Made by a program: the position numbers and the translations under genes | The notes under the pieces: model-generated | Told to the model about the DNA's origin: nothing | The model's input: only the letters and a program-made list of their open reading frames with translations | The model's database searches: none | Part shown: positions 32,934 to 41,572 of the stretch, one piece after another | Position numbering within the stretch: the stretch's first letter is position 1 | How the letters are laid out: each line of letters opens with the position of its first letter | Assembly: GCA_900317845.1 (NCBI GenBank) | Contig: ONII01000002.1 | Location: 62,001-126,000 of the forward strand | DNA: 64,000 nt | Reading direction: 5' to 3' | Source: an uncultured Bacteroidales bacterium | Lineage (GTDB): Bacteria; Bacteroidota; Bacteroidia; Bacteroidales; UBA932

Positions 32934-35729
32934 TCAGTTCTGCGTAACGTTGGCTCCAGCGGCAATGGTTACAGTTCCGCAAATGGCGTTCTGGCCTGCT
33001 CCGATACTATTGGGAGCACCTGCGCCTTTAGTTGCTATGATTTCAGTAACGCCATCAGTTATATCAATGGTTCCGCAATAATAGCCGCCTCCAATTCCGG
33101 CAGAAGCATTTCCACCCGTCGCGTGAATTGTGCCGCCAGTTATAGAGATATTTCCGCAAGCTCCTATGGTGGGACTGTTACCGGCACTGCTGCCGATACC
33201 TGCGGCATAAGTTCCTCCGATAGCCGTTATATCACCTCCGCTGATTGTGATGTCTCCGCATCTGGAGTTACTTCCCGCGCCTATTCCGGCAGCTCCATCA
33301 TATCCTGTAGCGTGGATAGTACCGCCGGTAATGACAATGTTGCCACATTTACCGGCACTCCCAGTCCAACCACCGCCAATGCCTGGACTATGCTCTCCTC
33401 CGACTGCAGTAATGTCTCCGCCCTCTATCCTGATGTTGCCACATGATATATTTTGTCCACCTCCAATACCGGCGCCCCAACCGTTGGTGCCGGCATGGAG
33501 AGATCCGTCTCCTCTAATGATAAGATTATAGTCATAGGGGACATTAATGCCGGGGAACTTATTATTAAAGCCTATGACGCGGTTTGTTCCCTTAAGGGTG
33601 ATAGTGGCATCACCAAGACAGTTGAGGCCAGACCAGGCATAGTATGTATCATGACCTACACCATTTATGGTTGCATCTTTGAGAACTATGGACGCTCCGG
33701 CTGCAACGTTTATCTGAACGATGCTGCCAAGTGTACCGGTAAGAACCTCGCCATCCTGGGCGGTATACTCTGAAGTAACGCTTGCAAGATTAACTATCGT
33801 CCGGGGCGTCAGGGTCCAGGTGTTCCCCTCATTGCTGACTGCAAGGTTCAGATTCTCAAAGAAACTCTCGGCCGTGGGGTTCACCACTCCGTCGATGGTG
33901 ATGGTGCCTACTGATGAACTGGCGTTGCCCTTGCCGATAGGAGCCTGGGCACTAACGCCTTTTGTGACCACGAGTCTGGTAATGCCGCTGGTGATGGTAA
34001 TATTGCAACCAACATCAACCGCGTCTGAGCCGGTTCCGATTGCGGCTGCACCACCGGGGAAACCGTTGCCAGTACTGCTTACCGTCACATCACCTCCGCT
34101 AATGATGATGTCGCCGCAGGCATCCGTGCGCCTGCCGATTCCCGGCCCCTGTCCGTCACCGCCACCGTTGCCTTCTGCACGCACGGTGCCGCCGCTTATC
34201 GTCAGTTTGCCTCCAGTTTTATTACCTCCAGGGACAATACCGGTGGAGCCTGAGTATTGCCGATCTGTACCGAGGGCATTCACTGTTCCACCACTGATGG
34301 AAATGTTGTTTCCAACCCACAAGGCTGTCGCTCCTTCCGCTGTCAAGATTCCACCTGTAATCACCACATCATTGGAGATTTGCATACCATTGGCGTATGA
34401 ATTGGCGTCATTATTGGTGTATCTGCCATATGCTTCAACACTGCCGCCGTTCTGTGTATAGTTATTCAGATAGATAGCAACCCAAGTATTACTACTGCCG
34501 GCACCCTTGTTTGAAAGCAATTCCATAGTGCCGCCATTGACTATAAGATTGGCATTCGGTCCGTAAATACATCCGTAATTCTGCGACCACCCTCTGTCAA
34601 CATTCAGACTGCCAGTTCCGTCAATCGTGAGAGTTGCATTGTCCGCAATCTGTATGGCTGCGCCGGTGAACTCCGTGGTCTGCGTGTTTGTGCCGCTCAG
34701 AATCAAAGTGGCATCACCTTCAGTTACAATTTGCTTGAGAGTAGCATCCTGAAGCGTAACCGTAGCGCCTGCTTCAATGGTCAGGACAGCATCGGCATTG
34801 ATTCCAGTTACCGTTGCCAATGCTCCAGCCGGGACTGTAACGTTGCCTGCCGTCAGGTCATATTCAGAATGGATGTTGTTGGCCGCGAGATTGATGTTGG
34901 TTATCTGGCTGCGCACAACTTCAATGGTTCTTTCGGCCTTCAGGGTGAAGGTTTGGGTGGCTCCGCTTGTGGCTGTGACAGTGATGCTGAGACCGGAGTA
35001 TGTGCCTGCCGGGACGGCAAAGTAGAACGGCTTTGCCGTCCCGTTAATTGCAACGCCGGCACCGCAGTCAAGGGTGACGCCGGCTGCGCCGGAGACGATC
35101 GCTGCAACCGGGGTTTCCGAGCTGAGGGACGCCACGTTGGTGATGGGGCCGCTCAGGGGCTGAGCCGCACTAAGCGCAATGCTGGCCACGGAGATATTCG
35201 ACATCCCCGTGGACAAGTTCAGGCATATGATTCCAGCGAGGTTCTTGAATGAAAGGCTGGTAGTGCTGCTGCTTGCAAACATAGGAGAGCCGGCAATATT
35301 GCCTTCAACATATTCCTGGGCGGAAGGAAGCGCAGGCGTGCCGTTATTGTATATGCTTGCAGGATACCAGGCCTTGAAAGGGGCGGTTGAAGCCTCTGCG
35401 CCGGAGCCAAAAGTGAAATCGGCAGAAGTAGTATTGCTGGTAGTAGTATAGACTCCAACATTTGGTGTGGCCGAACCATCTATAATGGTAATCTCATCTC
35501 CGCTGCGCCAGGCAACATTGTAGTTGCCGCCATCTTCTTCAAGGGCAGTCTTTGTGGCAGAACTCTCGGTGGTTGCCGTGAACACCAGGCCAGGAGTCTC
35601 CTTTTTATCCTGGGATTCATTCTCCTCAGGAGTCTTGATATCTTCTTCTTTTTCCTGAATGTCAAGCACCTGCTGGCAGGAAGTCAGGATGCAGGCGACA
35701 AAGGCGGCAAAATAGAATAACTTCTTCAT
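32934..35729 (-). CDS. Large surface lipoprotein: fimbrillin-like N-terminus and repeat-rich beta-helix
   Basis: A 931-residue lipoprotein (signal MKKLFYFAAFVACILTSC, with Cys18 lipidated). Residues about 45-310 resemble fimbrillin-type domains of Bacteroidales (ATKTALEEDGGNYNVAWRSG, GDEITIIDG). The remainder is built of repeats such as GIGGG, GDITISGGDITAIGG and GTIHATG, which should stack as a right-handed beta-helix. This architecture suggests a cell-surface adhesin or glycan-binding protein. A good ribosome site (GAGGAGGAAGG) precedes the ATG at 35729. A 49-residue peptide gene lies 13 bases upstream in the same unit. Confidence 0.8.
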   Translation of the reverse strand: MKKLFYFAAFVACILTSCQQVLDIQEKEEDIKTPEENESQDKKETPGLVFTATTESSATKTALEEDGGNYNVAWRSGDEITIIDGSATPNVGVYTTTSNTTSADFTFGSGAEASTAPFKAWYPASIYNNGTPALPSAQEYVEGNIAGSPMFASSSTTSLSFKNLAGIICLNLSTGMSNISVASIALSAAQPLSGPITNVASLSSETPVAAIVSGAAGVTLDCGAGVAINGTAKPFYFAVPAGTYSGLSITVTATSGATQTFTLKAERTIEVVRSQITNINLAANNIHSEYDLTAGNVTVPAGALATVTGINADAVLTIEAGATVTLQDATLKQIVTEGDATLILSGTNTQTTEFTGAAIQIADNATLTIDGTGSLNVDRGWSQNYGCIYGPNANLIVNGGTMELLSNKGAGSSNTWVAIYLNNYTQNGGSVEAYGRYTNNDANSYANGMQISNDVVITGGILTAEGATALWVGNNISISGGTVNALGTDRQYSGSTGIVPGGNKTGGKLTISGGTVRAEGNGGGDGQGPGIGRRTDACGDIIISGGDVTVSSTGNGFPGGAAAIGTGSDAVDVGCNITITSGITRLVVTKGVSAQAPIGKGNASSSVGTITIDGVVNPTAESFFENLNLAVSNEGNTWTLTPRTIVNLASVTSEYTAQDGEVLTGTLGSIVQINVAAGASIVLKDATINGVGHDTYYAWSGLNCLGDATITLKGTNRVIGFNNKFPGINVPYDYNLIIRGDGSLHAGTNGWGAGIGGGQNISCGNIRIEGGDITAVGGEHSPGIGGGWTGSAGKCGNIVITGGTIHATGYDGAAGIGAGSNSRCGDITISGGDITAIGGTYAAGIGSSAGNSPTIGACGNISITGGTIHATGGNASAGIGGGYYCGTIDITDGVTEIIATKGAGAPNSIGAGQNAICGTVTIAAGANVTQN

Positions 35730-35742
35730 AACCCTTCCTCCT

Positions 35743-35892
35743 CTAATCAAAATCACCGTTGCCATAAACCTTTCCGCTGTTGCCGAAAGATTCGGTATCG
35801 CCATCCGGTGATGCGCAAATCACGCATTCCTGTTCCACTTCAAAAGCCCAGGTCTGGGGGGCTTCATAGCACTGCTTACTGTTTCTTGTCAT
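35743..35892 (-). CDS. Short Cys-containing peptide in front of the surface lipoprotein
   Basis: A 49-residue peptide starting at the ATG at 35892, 21 bases after a promoter box. It has no signal peptide. The pattern YEAPQTWAFEVEQECVICAS is of a type I have seen in short Bacteroidales genes (a Pro-containing start, alternating acidic residues, then ICAS or a similar motif), followed by a Gly/Asp/Asn-rich tail. The role is unknown; it could be a peptide precursor, a small regulator or a chaperone for the adhesin made from the same message. Confidence 0.6.
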   Translation of the reverse strand: MTRNSKQCYEAPQTWAFEVEQECVICASPDGDTESFGNSGKVYGNGDFD

Positions 35893-35913
35893 AATGTTGC
35901 GTTTATACTTTGA

Positions 35914-35921
35914 CAAAGATA
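35914..35921 (-). promoter_or_regulatory. -7 promoter box of the peptide-adhesin operon
   Basis: CAAAGATA reads TATCTTTG on the minus strand, 21 bases before the peptide ATG. Confidence 0.55.
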
Positions 35922-35925
35922 CCAC

Positions 35926-36176
35926 AATGCCCCCGCGCGCGTGGGTACAATTCCTTTAAACCTTACGGACAATTCTTTTAAAGATAGGTAAAGGTGCTTC
36001 CCGTTGCCGTCTTTTGGGTCCTGGAGATAATGCCCTATTTCCTTTAAGTTGCTGTGATACAGTTACTTATGCATGCTACCACCCGGCAGAATGGGGGGGT
36101 AAATCGTGTAAGTAGCTAATATATAAATACTTAATCTTATCTTATATAATGCTTTTTCGGAAATTATCCTGAATTG
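35926..36176. other. AT-rich intergenic stretch
   Basis: No gene is seen between the divergent adhesin operon and the HipBA module. The right half (about 36100-36176) is strongly AT-rich with TA-rich runs, unlike the rest of the window, consistent with the border of an acquired segment. Confidence 0.5.
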
Positions 36177-36208
36177 TTTGTTATACTAAACAAAAATTAC
36201 TATTTTTG
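36177..36208 (+). promoter_or_regulatory. Full promoter and operator of the HipBA module
   Basis: TTTG at 36177-36180 and TATTTTTG at 36201-36208 are separated by exactly 20 bases, a textbook Bacteroidota -33/-7 pair. The -33 box is part of an inverted repeat, TTTGTT at 36177-36182 with AACAAA at 36189-36194. This is a good candidate for the autorepression operator of the adjacent HipB-like protein. Confidence 0.65.
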
Positions 36209-36227
36209 CATTCGATAAATAACAAAC

Positions 36228-36527
36228 ATGGGCAAGAACACATTTGGAAAAATAATGCCGAGGGCATTGACTCAGCAGCTGCAGCTTATGGGCGAGCAAA
36301 TTATGCTGGCACGCAAGCGCAGGCACCTCTCCATGCAGGACATAGCGGACAGGGCAACGGTTACCCGACTGACTGTTTCAAAGGTGGAGCATGGGGACCC
36401 CAGGGTTTCAATGGGCATCTACGCGCGCGTTCTTTTTGCCTTGAATCTGGAAAAAGACCTCTCGCTGCTGGCTGCAGATGATGCACTTGGCCATCAACTT
36501 CAAGACGCCGAACTACTGAGGAAATGA
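36228..36527 (+). CDS. hipB: HipB-like antitoxin (XRE helix-turn-helix)
   Basis: A 99-residue DNA-binding protein. The helix-turn-helix spans roughly residues 22-80 (LARKRRHLSMQDIADRATVT, then TVSKVEHGDPRVSMGIYARV). It should repress its own promoter and neutralise the kinase encoded next. Its last 4 bases overlap the hipA start (ATGA), the usual coupling in such modules. Confidence 0.85.
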   Translation: MGKNTFGKIMPRALTQQLQLMGEQIMLARKRRHLSMQDIADRATVTRLTVSKVEHGDPRVSMGIYARVLFALNLEKDLSLLAADDALGHQLQDAELLRK

Positions 36528-37771
36528 AAAAAATAACGGTCTACGCAGACTTCAATTTTCTTGCATCCCCGCAAGAGCTTGGTACCTTGGGCTACGAACG
36601 TGTTCGTGGCAAGGATCACTTTGTCTTTGCGTATTCTCGTGAGTGGCTAAAACAACATGGTGGGCTTGTGTTGAGCGGCGACCTTATCAACGCCCCCGCT
36701 TTGCAATATCCCCGCAGCACGGACAGCGTGTTTGGCTTTGTCAAAGATTCTTTTCCCGATCGTTGGGGACGGCTGCTGCTCGACCGAAGAGAACGCTTAA
36801 TGGCCCAGTCAGAGGGGAGGCCTGTGCGAATGCTCACGGGCTATGACTACCTTACGGGCATTGAGGACTTCACTCGTATGGGCGGTATTCGTTACAAGAG
36901 TGAAGATGACGACTATATGAATGCGGGTGCTAAATACCTTGTCCCGCCCATAGAGAGTCTTCCGGCCCTATGCAACGCCTGCCACGAGATTGAGTCTGCG
37001 GAAGAGCGAAACGAATTGCCTGATCGGCGCTGGCTTGATCAACTGATTAACCCCGGATCTTCGCTTGGCGGCGCCCGGCCAAAAGCCAACATCATCGATG
37101 CCGAAGGCAAACTCTATGTCGCAAAATTCCCATCGAAAAAGGACCTGGAGAATACAGAACTCATAGAGCACTTCTCTCATTGCTTAGCTGCTTCCGCAGG
37201 TATCACAGTTGCTAAAACCCGCACCGTCAGGATTTCCAGAGACCGCGATTTGTTACTTTCCGAACGTTTTGACAGGACTGCGGATGGCAAGCGCATACAC
37301 TTTGCGTCGGCCATGTCGTTGCTCGGACTGGAGGACGGGGCGGGCAGCAGCACGGGCAACGGCTATCTGGATATCGTGGATTTCATCCTGCAAGGATGTG
37401 TGGATGTTGGAAGGAATCTCAGGGAACTCTACCGCAGGGTCGCGTTCAATGTGATGTTCGGCAACACCGATGACCATTTTCGCAATCACGGTTTTCTCCT
37501 TACCCCTAAAGGATGGACGCTCTCTCCTGCTTACGACATCAACCCGGGAGTCAAAACGCATCAGTGTCTGCTGATTGACCAATACACGGAGCAGTCGGAC
37601 ATCTCAGCCCTGTTGTCGGCTTCAAGCAACTATATGCTGGAGCAGAAAGAAGCCGCCGAAATCATAGAGGAAGTTCGCGCAACCATCAAGGACTGGCGGA
37701 AGGTGGCTTCGGAGCTTAAGATCCCATACAAAACCCTTGCCCCCTATTGTGGAAGATGGGATAATCTATAA
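36524..37771 (+). CDS. hipA: HipA-family serine/threonine kinase toxin
   Basis: A 415-residue full-length HipA: the N-terminal HipA_N subdomain (to about residue 105, SVFGFVKDSFPDRWGRLLLD) and the kinase core with the Gly-rich loop GSSLGGARPKANI, the catalytic loop MFGNTDDHFRNHGFLL and the metal-site segment LSPAYDINP. HipA of E. coli phosphorylates glutamyl-tRNA synthetase and causes growth arrest; the target here is unknown. The module appears more AT-rich than its surroundings, consistent with gain by transfer. Confidence 0.9.
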   Translation: MKKITVYADFNFLASPQELGTLGYERVRGKDHFVFAYSREWLKQHGGLVLSGDLINAPALQYPRSTDSVFGFVKDSFPDRWGRLLLDRRERLMAQSEGRPVRMLTGYDYLTGIEDFTRMGGIRYKSEDDDYMNAGAKYLVPPIESLPALCNACHEIESAEERNELPDRRWLDQLINPGSSLGGARPKANIIDAEGKLYVAKFPSKKDLENTELIEHFSHCLAASAGITVAKTRTVRISRDRDLLLSERFDRTADGKRIHFASAMSLLGLEDGAGSSTGNGYLDIVDFILQGCVDVGRNLRELYRRVAFNVMFGNTDDHFRNHGFLLTPKGWTLSPAYDINPGVKTHQCLLIDQYTEQSDISALLSASSNYMLEQKEAAEIIEEVRATIKDWRKVASELKIPYKTLAPYCGRWDNL

Positions 37772-37802
37772 AGCGAGGTATTAATGATTCAATTATTATT
37801 TG

Positions 37803-37810
37803 TATCTTTG
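37803..37810 (+). promoter_or_regulatory. -7 promoter box of the 94-residue protein gene
   Basis: TATCTTTG lies 23 bases before the ATG at 37834. Confidence 0.5.
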
Positions 37811-37833
37811 CACCGATTTAAATAGGAATCGAT

Positions 37834-38118
37834 ATGAATCTTCGTGACATTAAAAAAGACATCCAGTATGTGATTGGCGCTTTTATTGACGATTGCGCCC
37901 TGTTCCTGAACATCAATCCCGGCAAAAACGCAGAGGAAATCACCGGCCTTATTGACAAAGCCGTGGATTTGTATAACGAGCTCCGCGACAAAGTGGTCTC
38001 TGCCCCCAAGGAGGGTGCCAAGGCATACTACCGTGGCATCAGCCAGGAACTGCTGGCCAAGACCGACGCCCTGTACGACGAACTCAGTGCTTCTGTCAAG
38101 AAGGGGCTGGGTAAATAG
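37834..38118 (+). CDS. Small helical protein of unknown function
   Basis: A 94-residue soluble protein predicted to be almost all helix, with amphipathic heptad-like stretches (AEEITGLIDKAVDLYNELRD, QELLAKTDALYDELSASVKK). There is no signal peptide and no known motif. It has its own promoter box, and a strong hairpin follows at 38157-38189. It could be a cytosolic structural or stress protein; nothing in the context decides. Confidence 0.65.
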   Translation: MNLRDIKKDIQYVIGAFIDDCALFLNINPGKNAEEITGLIDKAVDLYNELRDKVVSAPKEGAKAYYRGISQELLAKTDALYDELSASVKKGLGK

Positions 38119-38156
38119 TGTGGTGCGTAAGTAGCAAATAATCACAGACTTACAAT

Positions 38157-38189
38157 AATGGACGGGTGCCTTTCAGGTGCCCGTCCATT
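38157..38189. terminator. Strong hairpin between convergent genes
   Basis: AATGGACGGG at 38157-38166 pairs with CCCGTCCATT at 38180-38189. The T run after the stem is weak, so termination efficiency is uncertain. It sits between the 94-residue protein gene and convergent ispF. Confidence 0.5.
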
Positions 38190-38227
38190 ACGTTAATTCG
38201 CTGTAAATCAGGTGGTTGCGCACCACG

Positions 38228-38707
38228 CTATGCCTTTGTTATCAGGGCGGTAGCCCACACCTGACAGCCCTCGCACCGGCCCACAAAACCCAGGTGCTCG
38301 GTGGTGGTGGCCTTTACGGACACCCGGTCCACGCTTACGCCCAGGATGCCGGAGAGGACCTCTCGTATGGCAGCAATGTGCGGGGCCAGCTTGGGCCGCT
38401 GCAGGGCAACGGTGATGTCCACGTTTCCCACGGCGTACCCGTGCTGATGCACCAGCGCTACCACTTTTTCCAGCAGGAGCTTACTGTCCACGTCCTTCCA
38501 CTCATCGGACGTGTCCGGAAAAAGATGGCCGATGTCTCCCAGGGCCAGGCAGCCCAGCAGGGCGTCACACAGCGCGTGAATGGCAACATCGCCATCCGAA
38601 TGGGCGATAAAGCCCGTTTCTGAAGGAATGCGCACGCCACCCAGCCACATGGGGAGGCCCGGGGCCAGGGCGTGAACGTCGTATCCGTTTCCAATTCTGA
38701 TATCCAT
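38228..38707 (-). CDS. ispF: 2-C-methyl-D-erythritol 2,4-cyclodiphosphate synthase
   Basis: A 159-residue enzyme of the MEP isoprenoid pathway that cyclises CDP-methylerythritol phosphate and releases CMP. Seen are the N-terminal RIGNGYDVHAL with metal-binding Asp and His, the AHSDGDVAIHALCDALLG loop, and KATTTEHLGFVGR near the C-terminus. The length is normal. The promoter box is 5 bases upstream. Confidence 0.96.
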   Translation of the reverse strand: MDIRIGNGYDVHALAPGLPMWLGGVRIPSETGFIAHSDGDVAIHALCDALLGCLALGDIGHLFPDTSDEWKDVDSKLLLEKVVALVHQHGYAVGNVDITVALQRPKLAPHIAAIREVLSGILGVSVDRVSVKATTTEHLGFVGRCEGCQVWATALITKA

Positions 38708-38712
38708 GGGCG

Positions 38713-38720
38713 CAAAGATA
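38713..38720 (-). promoter_or_regulatory. -7 promoter box of ispF
   Basis: CAAAGATA reads TATCTTTG on the minus strand, 5 bases before the ATG at 38707. Confidence 0.55.
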
Positions 38721-38750
38721 CAAAAAAATCCCGGGCTCTACGTCCGGGAT
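38721..38750 (-). terminator. Rho-independent terminator of the Cys-rich lipoprotein gene
   Basis: On the minus strand CCGGGAT's partner stem ATCCCGG (38744-38750 with 38728-38734) is followed by a run of seven T. It ends the upstream gene immediately before the ispF promoter box. Confidence 0.8.
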
Positions 38751-38774
38751 CTCTTTCAAAAGAAGCGAAACTTA

Positions 38775-39050
38775 CTACTTGATAGCGTCTTTCACGGGGT
38801 CGGCGGCCTCATCAACGGCCTTCACGGCAGCGTCGGTAGCGGCGTCCTTCACATCCTTGGCAGCACCTTCCACGGCGTCCTTCAGGGTTTTGGTGGAATC
38901 GCAGCAGGCTTTCTCGCAATTGGCTTCTTCGCATTTCTCGGTGCACTCGCCCTCGCAAGCTTCTTCGGCTTTCTTGTTGTTGTTGCACTGGCAACTTACA
39001 GCGGCGACCATCATGGCCACAACGGCTGCAGACATAAATACTTTTTTCAT
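38775..39050 (-). CDS. Cys-rich small lipoprotein
   Basis: A 91-residue protein with a lipoprotein signal (MKKVFMSAAVVAMMVAAVSC). The mature N-terminal part is rich in Cys and Glu (CQCNN, CEGECTEKCEEANCEKACC, ten cysteines from residue 20 to 50), and the rest is a charged amphipathic helix of Ala/Asp/Lys repeats like the apolipoprotein or LEA type. It may bind metal or form disulfides at the membrane. The promoter has both boxes. Confidence 0.65.
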   Translation of the reverse strand: MKKVFMSAAVVAMMVAAVSCQCNNNKKAEEACEGECTEKCEEANCEKACCDSTKTLKDAVEGAAKDVKDAATDAAVKAVDEAADPVKDAIK

Positions 39051-39096
39051 AGCGCTAATAATTAATAACTAACCAACTAATTGTAGTTTCAAGGCG

Positions 39097-39127
39097 CAAA
39101 GGTACGGCTTAATTCTGACAAAGCAAA
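39097..39127 (-). promoter_or_regulatory. Promoter of the Cys-rich lipoprotein gene
   Basis: CAAAGGTA at 39097-39104 (TACCTTTG on the minus strand) and CAAA at 39124-39127 (TTTG) are separated by 19 bases, fitting the -7/-33 pair. Confidence 0.6.
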
Positions 39128-39150
39128 AGGTTTTTTAAAAAAATTAACAA

Positions 39151-39987
39151 CTAGAAGTTGAAAGTATAGGCCAGTCCCAGGCTCACGCGGAACAAGTTTG
39201 TGTAGGCGGCACTGTACAGCCGGGTGCCTTTCTTGTTGGTATCTATCTCGTATTCGGACAGATAGTCCAGCAGGAGATAAGGATTCAGCGTATGGTGCTT
39301 CCCAAAATTCAGGTCCACGCCAAGCTCTCCGCGGTAGCGGTCGTTGTACACGTGGGTGTAGCCGGCAGGGGTGTAATCATAGTAGGTGGTAACCCCGTCT
39401 TTCTTGGTTTGCTGGGAGCCGGAGGTACTGCCCCAGGCGCCGTTCAGCTGGGTGCGAATCTCAAAATGGGCATAGGGCTGCACCATTTTCCAGCCTTTAT
39501 ACTTTACGCCCAGGCGGCTGCGGAGGGCTACCTTGTTGCGAGGATCCTGGTAAATGTTCATGTCGGAATCTCCGTTGTGCTCCAACTGCACGCGCTCCCG
39601 CAGGGAAAGCTGGAAACCGCCCAGCCGCAGCATGCCGGTAACATCGGCATTAAAACGGTGCTTGGGCGCCCAGAAACCGTAGTACTTGGTGGTGCTTTCG
39701 TCGGAGAGTTCAATCTCCTTGCCGTTTTTCCACGGGTTGATGAGCGTATAGCCGGCACCAATTCTGAGGTACGGGATAGGCTTGTACGTGAGGCCTACGG
39801 TGGTGCGCAGGCTGCCCAGGGCCGAGAAGTTGTCGTTACTGCGAATCTCTTCCCCGACGGAAAGGTGGAGGCCTTTGACAATTTTGTAGTCGGCCGTCAC
39901 CGAGGCACGGCCGGCAAAACTGGCGCTCTGCGCCATGGCAAACGTGGGCACCAGCGCTACGGCCAGTGCAAGGAGCATTCTTTTCAT
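39151..39987 (-). CDS. DUF2490 outer-membrane protein
   Basis: A 278-residue protein with a signal peptide (MKRMLLALAVALVPTFAMA) and alternating beta strands ending in a C-terminal Phe (LGLAYTFNF), as in outer-membrane barrels. It has the general look of DUF2490 proteins. The start overlaps the end of the DUF4956 gene (TGATG), so it is the last gene of the VTC operon and may form the outer-membrane part of that system. Confidence 0.75.
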   Translation of the reverse strand: MKRMLLALAVALVPTFAMAQSASFAGRASVTADYKIVKGLHLSVGEEIRSNDNFSALGSLRTTVGLTYKPIPYLRIGAGYTLINPWKNGKEIELSDESTTKYYGFWAPKHRFNADVTGMLRLGGFQLSLRERVQLEHNGDSDMNIYQDPRNKVALRSRLGVKYKGWKMVQPYAHFEIRTQLNGAWGSTSGSQQTKKDGVTTYYDYTPAGYTHVYNDRYRGELGVDLNFGKHHTLNPYLLLDYLSEYEIDTNKKGTRLYSAAYTNLFRVSLGLAYTFNF

Positions 39988-40778
39988 CAGGCAACGTAAT
40001 CTTTGGCCCGGGTAACCATGTTCACGGAATTGGCTTCCCCCTTGGGCAGGTTATAATACACTTTGATAAAGGCGGCATCTTTGAGGAAGTCCACGTGGCC
40101 AATCTCCACGTTTTCCACCTTCACGCCCAGGCGCTTTTGCAGGTCTTCAATCAGTTCGGCCCGCTTTTCCGGGACGATGAGCTCGATACGGTCGTACAGC
40201 ACCAGCTTGGTCGTCGTATGCTTTACCAGGCTCTCGCTCTCCAGCACGGCTACAAGGACGATAATAAGCGCATTCACCAGCGCCATTACGCCCACGCTGC
40301 CCCAGCTGATGACATAGTGCGGATTGGCGGCCACATCCACCAGCTGGTACACCGGCGCCAGGCCATTGGCGGCCGCCAGGGCGATAATCACAAAGAGGTA
40401 GGTCATCTCCCGGATGGGCACGGTTTCCGTGCGGTAGCGGATAACGCCAAAGATGGCGAACAGGCCCAGAGTGAGCCCCACGCCCACCTCCACATTGCCC
40501 ATAATGTAGAGCAGGATGAGCATGGCCGACGAAAACACCATGAAGGTGAAGTAGTAGTCCCGGCGTTTGCTCTTCTTGTAATAGAAACAGTGCACCAGCA
40601 CCCAGCATACCACCAGGTTCAGGGCAAAGCGGATGCCCAGTTCCGCCACTTTCTGGCCCACTGTCATCATGGCATCGGTGATGGTTTGTACGTCCATAAG
40701 GAGGTCGTCGCCGGCCTCAAGGTCCCCAAAGCTGGCCAAATCGTCCTGGACAAAACGGAAAAGCTTGTCTATAATCAT
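39987..40778 (-). CDS. DUF4956 membrane protein
   Basis: A 263-residue protein with about four transmembrane helices in its first 150 residues and a cytoplasmic C-terminal domain (LYDRIELIVPEKRAELIEDL and onward). GLFAIFGVIRYRTETVPIREMTYLF is the DUF4956 signature. This family is regularly found next to VTC-domain polyphosphate polymerases, and here it overlaps the VTC gene by 4 bases. A role in anchoring or exporting the product of the VTC enzyme is inferred. Confidence 0.85.
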   Translation of the reverse strand: MIIDKLFRFVQDDLASFGDLEAGDDLLMDVQTITDAMMTVGQKVAELGIRFALNLVVCWVLVHCFYYKKSKRRDYYFTFMVFSSAMLILLYIMGNVEVGVGLTLGLFAIFGVIRYRTETVPIREMTYLFVIIALAAANGLAPVYQLVDVAANPHYVISWGSVGVMALVNALIIVLVAVLESESLVKHTTTKLVLYDRIELIVPEKRAELIEDLQKRLGVKVENVEIGHVDFLKDAAFIKVYYNLPKGEANSVNMVTRAKDYVA

Positions 40779-41572
40779 ATAGTAACTAATTTATTTCCAA
40801 TGGTTTTCTCTATGCGCCGCACCTTCCCTTTAAAACGGCCGCTTTTGGCCTGAGGGTCCGTAAGGGTGACGGCAATGCAGTATTTGCTCACGCGGACCGG
40901 CTTTATGCGAAGGTCCAGGAGGATCCCTTTCATCTGGCTCTCCGCCCGGCCGTCCTGCTTGAGTTCAATGATCACCGCATTCTGCAGGGAAGTCTCCTTT
41001 CCGGTACGGAAGTTCTTGAAACTCAGCTTCGTGTCAATGGTGAGCCGTTCTGTCTTGGCCGGATTCACTAGCGTAATGCGGTGGAAGGCGGTTTCCAGCA
41101 CGGGGGATAGTTCCGGTGCCGTGAACCAGGAGTGACCGGCCAGGTAGGCGCAGGCGGCTTCATCGGCACGGAAGTCCATGAGCTCCGCGGCGGGAATGCC
41201 CATGCGCTTTTTCTTGGTGCGGCCCTTGTTGTTTTTCCGCTTGATTTCCAGGAAAGTGTCCCCGGAATTCACGTAACTGCGGGTGCGCACCTTCTGCCGT
41301 ACCAGCCGCCGGTTGTGGTGGTCGTAGAACATCCGGAGCCCGGCCGTGTCGTAATAGACAGAGTCATAGGGGCTTATGCGCATGCCTTCCGTCACCAGCA
41401 CCCGGTACCCGGCTTCTGCAGCCCTGTCCAGAATGTGGAGCAGGGTGGCTTCGTCGGTGAGGTACTTGGAGTCTATTCGGTTCATGAGCTTAATGCCCTC
41501 CATCTCCTCCAGGGTGATGGGCCGGAGCGCCTCCAGCGGCTTCACAAACGAGATGTGCTTACTCTCCGGCAT
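40775..41572 (-). CDS. VTC-domain (polyphosphate polymerase-like) protein
   Basis: A 265-residue cytoplasmic protein with the tunnel-forming VTC fold of yeast Vtc4. Characteristic basic and acidic residues are visible: MNRIDSKYLTD, YYDTAGLRMFYDHHN, RQKVRTRSYVNSGDTFLEIK, KKKRMGI and ELKQDGRAESQ. The expected activity is making polyphosphate from ATP. The ATG at 41572 overlaps the upstream gene by 14 bases (a TTG nine bases earlier is less likely). It forms one operon with the genes before and after it. Confidence 0.82.
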   Translation of the reverse strand: MPESKHISFVKPLEALRPITLEEMEGIKLMNRIDSKYLTDEATLLHILDRAAEAGYRVLVTEGMRISPYDSVYYDTAGLRMFYDHHNRRLVRQKVRTRSYVNSGDTFLEIKRKNNKGRTKKKRMGIPAAELMDFRADEAACAYLAGHSWFTAPELSPVLETAFHRITLVNPAKTERLTIDTKLSFKNFRTGKETSLQNAVIIELKQDGRAESQMKGILLDLRIKPVRVSKYCIAVTLTDPQAKSGRFKGKVRRIEKTIGNKLVTI

